Assembly (NCBI GenBank): GCA_026786325.1
Contig: JAJAYH010000148.1
Coordinates: 1-10,054, forward strand
DNA length: 10,054 nt
Source: Alkalinema sp. CAN_BIN05
GTDB taxonomy: Bacteria; Cyanobacteriota; Cyanobacteriia; Leptolyngbyales; Leptolyngbyaceae
Direction: 5' to 3'
Shown: one piece after another, positions 5,838-10,054 of the stretch
Layout: every line of letters begins with the position of its first letter
Numbering within the stretch: position 1 is the first letter of the stretch
Translations under genes and position numbers: made by a program
The notes under the pieces: generated by a model
What the model was told of the DNA's origin: nothing
Database searches by the model: none
Seen by the model: only the letters and a program-made list of their open reading frames with translations

Positions 5838-5863
5838 CAGAGTTTCTTAAAGACAAAACCTGG
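5816..5863 (-). terminator. hairpin following rplS, overlapping the tRNA-Trp promoter
   Basis: GGTTTTGTCTTTA complementarity: arms 5819-5831 and 5848-5860 form 13 perfect base pairs with a 16-base loop, and two more C-G pairs follow a mismatch. It starts 12 bases after the rplS stop. No T run follows in the minus direction (GGGTTATAAT), so it is not a textbook terminator; it may protect the rplS 3' end. Confidence 0.55.
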
Positions 5864-5875
5864 CGAGATCTGAGA

Positions 5876-6238
5876 TTAAATCTCGCGATCGAAACGCTGC
5901 TTCAAGCGAGCAGACTTACCGGTGCGTTGACGTAAGTAGAACAGTTTAGCGCGACGGACTTTGCCGCGACGCAGGACTGTAACACTTTCAATTCGAGGGG
6001 AGTGAATTAAGAACACCCGCTCAACGCCAACATTCTGGAATACTCGGCGAACAGTAATGTTCTGAGTAATACCAGCACTGCGTTTAGCGATGACAACGCC
6101 TTCATAGGGCTGAGTCCGTTCTTTTTCTCCTTCGCGAATCTTCACGCCGACACGTACGGTGTCGCCCACATGAACAACGGGAAGATCACTCTTCATTTGT
6201 TCCGCATCAATTGAGCGGATTATTTCCTGCGCTTTCAT
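5876..6238 (-). CDS. rplS: 50S ribosomal protein L19
   Basis: 120 residues, the usual size. L19 sits at the 30S-50S interface on the large subunit. The family start is MKAQEIIRSIDAEQMK (ATG at 6238); the open frame extends about 93 codons further upstream, but that part has no L19 similarity and overlaps the map start. Core motifs are GDTVRVGVKIREGEKERTQ, YEGVVIAKR, ITVRRVFQNVGVERVFLIHSP and the basic tail RRGKVRRAKLFYLRQRTGKSA. No Shine-Dalgarno is visible; a pyrimidine-rich stretch (CCTCCCTCT) precedes the ATG. It is divergent from map and upstream of the tRNA-Trp operon. Confidence 0.97.
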   Translation of the reverse strand: MKAQEIIRSIDAEQMKSDLPVVHVGDTVRVGVKIREGEKERTQPYEGVVIAKRSAGITQNITVRRVFQNVGVERVFLIHSPRIESVTVLRRGKVRRAKLFYLRQRTGKSARLKQRFDREI

Positions 6239-6327
6239 AGAGGGAGGCCAAAAACTCACAATTGCTAAATGTAGCCTATAAAGTGAAAATCGTCTATCTG
6301 TTTCTAAAAATAATTTGGTGCATCCTT

Positions 6328-6339
6328 GAACGATCGTTC
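6328..6339. repeat. 12-bp palindrome in the rplS-map divergent spacer
   Basis: gaacgatcgttc is a perfect palindrome around the CGATCG core that is common in this genome. It lies 89 bases from the rplS start and 88 from the map start, practically central in the 190-base spacer. It may be a regulator site or chance elaboration of the abundant core; I could not assign clear promoters in this spacer. Confidence 0.4.
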
Positions 6340-6428
6340 GGGCTTGCGATGTCGTCAACTTCTTCCAATTCAGGCTAAATTTAGAAGAAGACTCAATTTC
6401 AGTCCATATCTTTAATTCCACGACCTCC

Positions 6429-7244
6429 ATGAATATCTTCAGCAATCTTCTTCCCGCGCCCCTGCTTCGTAAGCGCCGAGGTGGGATGGTCAAAACATCT
6501 GATGAAATCGCCATCATGCGTCAGTCTTGTCGAATTGTTGCAACGGTGCTGAAGGAGGTTGGACAATTGGTTGAGCCGGGAATGACCACCGCCGATTTGG
6601 ATGCGTTCGCTGAAAAACGGATTCGGGGGTTTGGTGCAACGCCAAGTTTTAAGGGCTATCACGGATTTCCAGCATCACTTTGTACCTCTGTTAATCATGA
6701 AGTGGTGCATGGTATTCCGAGCCGGAAGAAGATTTTACGATCGGGAGATGTCCTGAAATTAGATACTGGCGCTTATTTTCAAGGATTTCATGGCGACTCC
6801 TGTATCACCGTCGTCGTCGGGGGTGAGGCTCCGGCTAAAACCGCTCATTTAATCAAAGTTGCCGAACAAGCCCTATACAAATCGATCGAACAGGTCCGGG
6901 CTGGAGCCTATTTATTAGACATGGCGATCGCGGTACAGACCTACGTGGAGGAAAATGGCTATAGTGTTGTCGAAGAATATACAGGACATGGAGTAGGACG
7001 GAATCTTCATGAGGAGCCACATGTTTTTAATTTCCGAACCAATGAAATTCCCAATGTGAAATTGAAGGCGGGCATGACCTTGGCGATCGAGCCTATTGTG
7101 AATGCAGGATCCAATGCAACACGAATCTTGGCCGATCGCTGGACGGTGGTGACGATGGATACAAAATTATCGGCTCAGTTTGAACACACGGTGCTAGTGA
7201 CGGAGACGGGATCGGAAATTCTGACCGATCGCTCCCTTATCTAG
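6429..7244 (+). CDS. map: type I methionine aminopeptidase
   Basis: Removes the N-terminal methionine from new proteins; a two-metal peptidase in the cytoplasm. 271 residues with all five metal ligands: Asp112 (KLDTGAY), Asp123 (HGDSC), His187 (GHGVGRNLHEEP), Glu221 (AIEPIVN) and Glu252 (QFEHTVLV). His90 (VNHEVVHGIP) matches the substrate-binding histidine of E. coli. The spacing of ligands is close to that of the E. coli enzyme. The ATG at 6429 (MNIFSNLLPAP) matches my memory of cyanobacterial homologues with a short basic extension; an alternative is Met20 (6486). No Shine-Dalgarno: CCTCC directly precedes the ATG. The O-methyltransferase follows after 53 bases and may be co-transcribed. 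Confidence 0.96.
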   Translation: MNIFSNLLPAPLLRKRRGGMVKTSDEIAIMRQSCRIVATVLKEVGQLVEPGMTTADLDAFAEKRIRGFGATPSFKGYHGFPASLCTSVNHEVVHGIPSRKKILRSGDVLKLDTGAYFQGFHGDSCITVVVGGEAPAKTAHLIKVAEQALYKSIEQVRAGAYLLDMAIAVQTYVEENGYSVVEEYTGHGVGRNLHEEPHVFNFRTNEIPNVKLKAGMTLAIEPIVNAGSNATRILADRWTVVTMDTKLSAQFEHTVLVTETGSEILTDRSLI

Positions 7245-7297
7245 ACCAGTGCTGGAACATACAATTTTTTAAAACAGCCTTTTCTACGACGATAATA

Positions 7298-7963
7298 ATG
7301 TTCAAAAACACCCTTGGACTCCCGGATCCGCTGCATGACTATATTTTGGCCAATTCTTTAAAAGAGGTGGCCATCCTAGCAGAACTCCGACAGGAAACCC
7401 AACTCCATAAACAAGCCCGAATGCAGATTTCTCCTGATCAGGGGCAATTAATTTCACTACTAATTCGGCTGATGTCTGCAAGGCGCGTGTTGGAAATTGG
7501 CGTATTTACCGGATATAGCTCCTTAACGATCGCCTTAGCCTTGCCGACCGATGGGGTTCTGGTGGCCTGTGATATTAGTGAAGAGTACACTGCAATAGCA
7601 AAACGATATTGGCGACAGGCGGGCGTTCAGGACAAGATTGAGCTGCGGATAGCGCCTGCTTTAGAAACCTTAGATGCACTTCTGGAATCTGGACAAGCGG
7701 AAACCTTTGATTTTGCTTTTGTCGATGCGGATAAGGCTAATTATTCCAATTATTACGATCGTACGTTAAAGCTGTTGCGCCCCGGTGGACTGATGGCCAT
7801 TGACAATGTTTTGTGGTCTGGACGAGTCGCAGATCCCCAATCAACCGATAAAATTGTCCAGACAATGCGAGTTTTTAATCAGAAAGTAGCCCAGGACGAT
7901 CGGGTCCAAGTCAGTCTTCTTCCCTTGGGTGATGGTATTACGCTCGCTTTGAAGAAAATTTAA
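7298..7963 (+). CDS. SAM-dependent O-methyltransferase, caffeoyl-CoA OMT-like (COG4122)
   Basis: 221 residues, the size of the cation-dependent class I O-methyltransferases. The SAM-binding motif is VLEIGVFTGYSS (64-75), with the acidic residue Asp92 in ACDISEEY. The divalent metal ligands are Asp143 (FVDADKANY), Asp169 and Asn170 (AIDNVLWSG); their spacing of 26 and 27 is the same as in plant caffeoyl-CoA methyltransferases. Family members methylate catechol-type hydroxyls; a homologue from Synechocystis has been characterised as a broad O-methyltransferase. The natural substrate here is unknown. No Shine-Dalgarno is visible. The stop codon overlaps that of the converging STAS gene; just beyond it, a weak GCTT/AGGC hairpin with TTTT (7970-7984) could act as a minimal terminator. 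Confidence 0.93.
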   Translation: MFKNTLGLPDPLHDYILANSLKEVAILAELRQETQLHKQARMQISPDQGQLISLLIRLMSARRVLEIGVFTGYSSLTIALALPTDGVLVACDISEEYTAIAKRYWRQAGVQDKIELRIAPALETLDALLESGQAETFDFAFVDADKANYSNYYDRTLKLLRPGGLMAIDNVLWSGRVADPQSTDKIVQTMRVFNQKVAQDDRVQVSLLPLGDGITLALKKI

Positions 7964-8328
7964 ATCAACGCTTGCGAGGCTTTTAAATCACGATGGCGAT
8001 CGAGAAACGCTTCAAAATCTGGCGCAAAGATTCCGTGGCCTAAGGCTGGGCTGGAGCCTGAAGACGCTAGAGAAGATTTAATGCGACGCTCTAGTTCAAG
8101 CTTAGTATTATGCTCTAGCCCAATAAATTTAATATCCTTACCGGAAGCCTGCGATCGGATCATAGATTGGGCCAACACATTAATCCCATCGCTATCCACG
8201 GTTCCAACCCAGAGTAAATCAACAATCACTCCGTTGCCATGGGTCAAAGCTTGTTCTAGAGATAGCTGAAAGGTTTGGCCAGAGGATCCATGAAGGCTCT
8301 CTGGTTGCAAAATCGTAGTACAAACCAT
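7960..8328 (-). CDS. STAS-domain protein, anti-sigma factor antagonist-like
   Basis: 122 residues, a single STAS domain as in SpoIIAA/RsbV-type regulators. The core VIVDLLWVGTVDSDGINVL (34-52) is the beta-strand and loop preceding the conserved helix, with Ser46 in DSDG at the position phosphorylated by anti-sigma kinases. The second strand KDIKFIGLE follows. After about residue 75 the sequence diverges from the usual family end and has a Ser/Gly-rich linker (SSLASSGSSPALGHG) and an acidic/basic tail. No kinase or phosphatase partner gene is in the window, so its partner is unknown. Start is ATG at 8328; no ribosome binding site is evident. It meets the methyltransferase tail to tail, stop codons overlapping at 7960-7963. 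Confidence 0.8.
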   Translation of the reverse strand: MVCTTILQPESLHGSSGQTFQLSLEQALTHGNGVIVDLLWVGTVDSDGINVLAQSMIRSQASGKDIKFIGLEHNTKLELERRIKSSLASSGSSPALGHGIFAPDFEAFLDRHRDLKASQALI

Positions 8329-8554
8329 AATACAAAATATTGATAAGCCTTTATTGCAGCCTAGTCTTAAGTTGAGTTTACTTTACGAATTGGCCTAAGA
8401 TGACTAAACTTTAAAACTCATAGATATTACATTTTTTCACTTTTACGATCGCTTTAAAGGTGCTGCAAATTCTAATTTATACCGATCAAAATTTACATTT
8501 CAAGTACATATTTTTCGATAGTCCCCCCTCATCACTAAAGATAGGAAAACAAGC
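8329..8554. other. AT-rich divergent spacer between the STAS gene and guaA
   Basis: 226 bases, AT-rich, must hold promoters for both flanking genes. I see no convincing -35/-10 pair, no riboswitch-like structure and no coding frame beyond a four-codon ATG...TAA. TGAGTTT (8373-8379) and AAACTCA (8414-8420) form a loose 7-bp inverted repeat. AGGA at 8543 serves as the guaA ribosome binding site. Confidence 0.5.
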
Positions 8555-10054
8555 GTGACCCCTCCCGTTGATTCCTCAGTCCTCTCGGCTCAGCCGACAG
8601 AACAGGACAATATTAATTCCTCAGATTTCAGTTCACTCGATCGCCAGATGATTGCGATTTTAGATTTTGGGTCTCAGTATTCTGAGCTGATTGCGCGTCG
8701 AATCCGGGAAACGGAAGTATATTCTGAAGTCCTTTCCTACCGGACAACTGCGGCTCAACTTCGCGAGCTTAATCCTAAAGGTATTATTCTTTCGGGTGGT
8801 CCTAGTTCGGTCTACGACGATAGTGCCCCCCTTTGTGATCCCGAAATATGGAATCTAGGGATTCCGGTGATCGGGGTTTGTTATGGCATGCAGCTCATGG
8901 TTCAGCAGTTGGGTGGCTTAGTTGAGCGTGCCGAACGGGGTGAGTATGGAAAAGCAAATCTTCTGGTTGATAGCCCATCCAAATTGCTTGATGCTGTGCC
9001 CGATCGTTCGGTCATGTGGATGAGTCATGGTGATTCGGTCGTGAAAATGCCCGATGGTTTTGAACTACTGGCCCATACGGACAATACGCCCTGTGCGGCG
9101 ATCGCTGATACGACCCGAAACTTCTACGGTGTACAGTTTCATCCGGAAGTAGTCCATTCCCAAGGCGGCCAGCTCCTAATTCGTAACTTTGTTTATGAAG
9201 TTTGTGGGTGTAAACCAACTTGGACGACGGAAGCGTTTGTGGAACAGGCCATTCGCGAGGTTAAGGAACGAGTCGGTGACAAGCAAGTACTCCTGGCATT
9301 GTCCGGCGGGGTTGATTCTTCGACGTTGGCTTTCCTGTTGCATCGGGCGATCGGCGATAAGCTCACTTGCATGTTCATTGACCAAGGCTTCATGCGTAAA
9401 GGGGAACCGGAGCGCTTAGTTAAACTTTTCGACGAACAGTTCCATATTCCTGTGGTCCATGTTCAAGCTCGCGATCGCTTTCTAAACGTTGTAAAAGGAA
9501 TTAGCGATCCCGAAGAGAAACGTAAAAAAATTGGCCACGAATTTATCCGCGTATTCGAGTCGGAATCAAAACGGCTAGGTCCATTTGACTACTTGGCCCA
9601 AGGAACTCTTTATCCTGACGTGATTGAGTCGGCAGACACGAATGCTGACCCTGCCACAGGTGAACGAGTTGCTGTCAAGATCAAAAGTCACCACAATGTT
9701 GGCGGGTTGCCCAAGGATCTGCAATTTAAGCTGATCGAGCCTCTCCGTAAGTTGTTTAAAGATGAAGTCCGAAAAGTGGGTCAAATTCTGGGCTTGCCAG
9801 ATGAAATTGTTAAGCGCCAACCCTTCCCCGGTCCTGGGTTAGCGATCAGAATTTTGGGCGAGGTTACTGAAGAAAAGCTTGATATTCTGCGCGATGCGGA
9901 CTTAATTGTTCGTCAAGAGGTCAATAAAGCGGGTCTTTATAATGAGATTTGGCAGGCATTTGCGGTCTTGTTACCAGTCCGAAGCGTCGGAGTCATGGGG
10001 GATAAGCGAACTTATGCATTCCCGATCGTGCTTCGGATGGTGAAGAGTGAAGAC
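8555..10054 (+). CDS. guaA: GMP synthase (glutamine-hydrolysing), 3' end beyond window
   Basis: Converts XMP to GMP with ATP and glutamine, the last step of guanine nucleotide synthesis. 500 codons are present; cyanobacterial enzymes are about 540, so only the end of the dimerisation domain is missing. Residues 33-220 form the class I glutamine amidotransferase: Cys109 (GVCYGMQ), His196 and Glu198 (QFHPEV) are the triad. The ATP pyrophosphatase domain carries the P-loop SGGVDSS (250-256). Downstream motifs KSHHNVGGLP and FPGPGLAIR are conserved XMP-binding region signatures. The GTG at 8555 is chosen because AGGA precedes it by 8 bases; it adds a Ser/Gln-rich extension of about 30 residues before QMIAILDFG, as I recall for cyanobacteria. 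ATG at 8648 is a possible alternative. Divergent from the STAS gene. Confidence 0.97.
   Translation, partial: MTPPVDSSVLSAQPTEQDNINSSDFSSLDRQMIAILDFGSQYSELIARRIRETEVYSEVLSYRTTAAQLRELNPKGIILSGGPSSVYDDSAPLCDPEIWNLGIPVIGVCYGMQLMVQQLGGLVERAERGEYGKANLLVDSPSKLLDAVPDRSVMWMSHGDSVVKMPDGFELLAHTDNTPCAAIADTTRNFYGVQFHPEVVHSQGGQLLIRNFVYEVCGCKPTWTTEAFVEQAIREVKERVGDKQVLLALSGGVDSSTLAFLLHRAIGDKLTCMFIDQGFMRKGEPERLVKLFDEQFHIPVVHVQARDRFLNVVKGISDPEEKRKKIGHEFIRVFESESKRLGPFDYLAQGTLYPDVIESADTNADPATGERVAVKIKSHHNVGGLPKDLQFKLIEPLRKLFKDEVRKVGQILGLPDEIVKRQPFPGPGLAIRILGEVTEEKLDILRDADLIVRQEVNKAGLYNEIWQAFAVLLPVRSVGVMGDKRTYAFPIVLRMVKSED

Noticed and set aside
6239..6517. Upstream extension of the rplS frame by about 93 codons
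   Set aside because: L19 begins at MKAQEIIRSI; the extension overlaps the divergent map start and has no L19 similarity.
8373..8420. TGAGTTT/AAACTCA inverted repeat upstream of guaA as a purine riboswitch or operator
   Set aside because: Only 7 bp with a 34-base loop in AT-rich DNA; no purine-riboswitch architecture is present.
993..9478. GCGATCGC octamers as a repeat family of local function
   Set aside because: Six dispersed copies fit the genome-wide HIP1 pattern of many cyanobacteria; five lie in the middle of conserved or clear coding sequence and they show no local arrangement.
9012..9820. Minus- and plus-strand frames inside guaA
   Set aside because: They are antisense or out-of-frame shadows of a gene with intact catalytic motifs.
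1..10054. Mobile element, CRISPR array, toxin-antitoxin or defence system
   Set aside because: No transposase motif, no regularly spaced repeats and no such gene families were seen; the region is housekeeping in character.

Overview
The window looks like a cyanobacterial chromosome. Six copies of the octamer GCGATCGC (HIP1) occur in 10 kb (993, 3639, 5550, 6924, 9098, 9471). The gene order rplS, tRNA-Trp, secE, nusG, rplK, rplA, rplJ, rplL is the conserved translation cluster seen in cyanobacteria, and several protein N-termini (NusG, GuaA, methionine aminopeptidase) carry extensions I associate with cyanobacterial homologues. I cannot name the genus. No mobile element, CRISPR array or rRNA is visible.

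The left two thirds is read on the minus strand. From right to left it holds rplS (ribosomal protein L19), a strong hairpin, a TATAAT promoter, tRNA-Trp(CCA), a 17-bp hairpin, secE overlapping nusG by four bases, rplK, rplA, a 324-base structured leader, rplJ, rplL and a rho-independent terminator. Beyond that terminator lies the 5' part (635 codons) of a GH116 glucosylceramidase-like hydrolase that runs off the left edge. The operon makes the L11-L1 region and the L10-L12 stalk of the large ribosomal subunit, along with a protein translocase subunit and a transcription elongation factor.

The right third starts divergently from rplS with map (methionine aminopeptidase) and an SAM-dependent O-methyltransferase, both on the plus strand. 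A small STAS-domain gene on the minus strand meets the methyltransferase tail to tail, the two stop codons overlapping. guaA (GMP synthase) then starts with GTG on the plus strand and runs off the right edge after 500 codons.

The genes are mostly ordinary. The most interesting material is RNA-level regulation in the ribosomal operon: a transcription attenuator with a competing antiterminator ahead of rplJL, a candidate L10-binding stem, a repeated AACGAGA motif at near-constant distance before rplK, rplA and rplL, and several long hairpins around the tRNA gene, one of which overlaps its promoter. I see no wholly new multi-gene system here.
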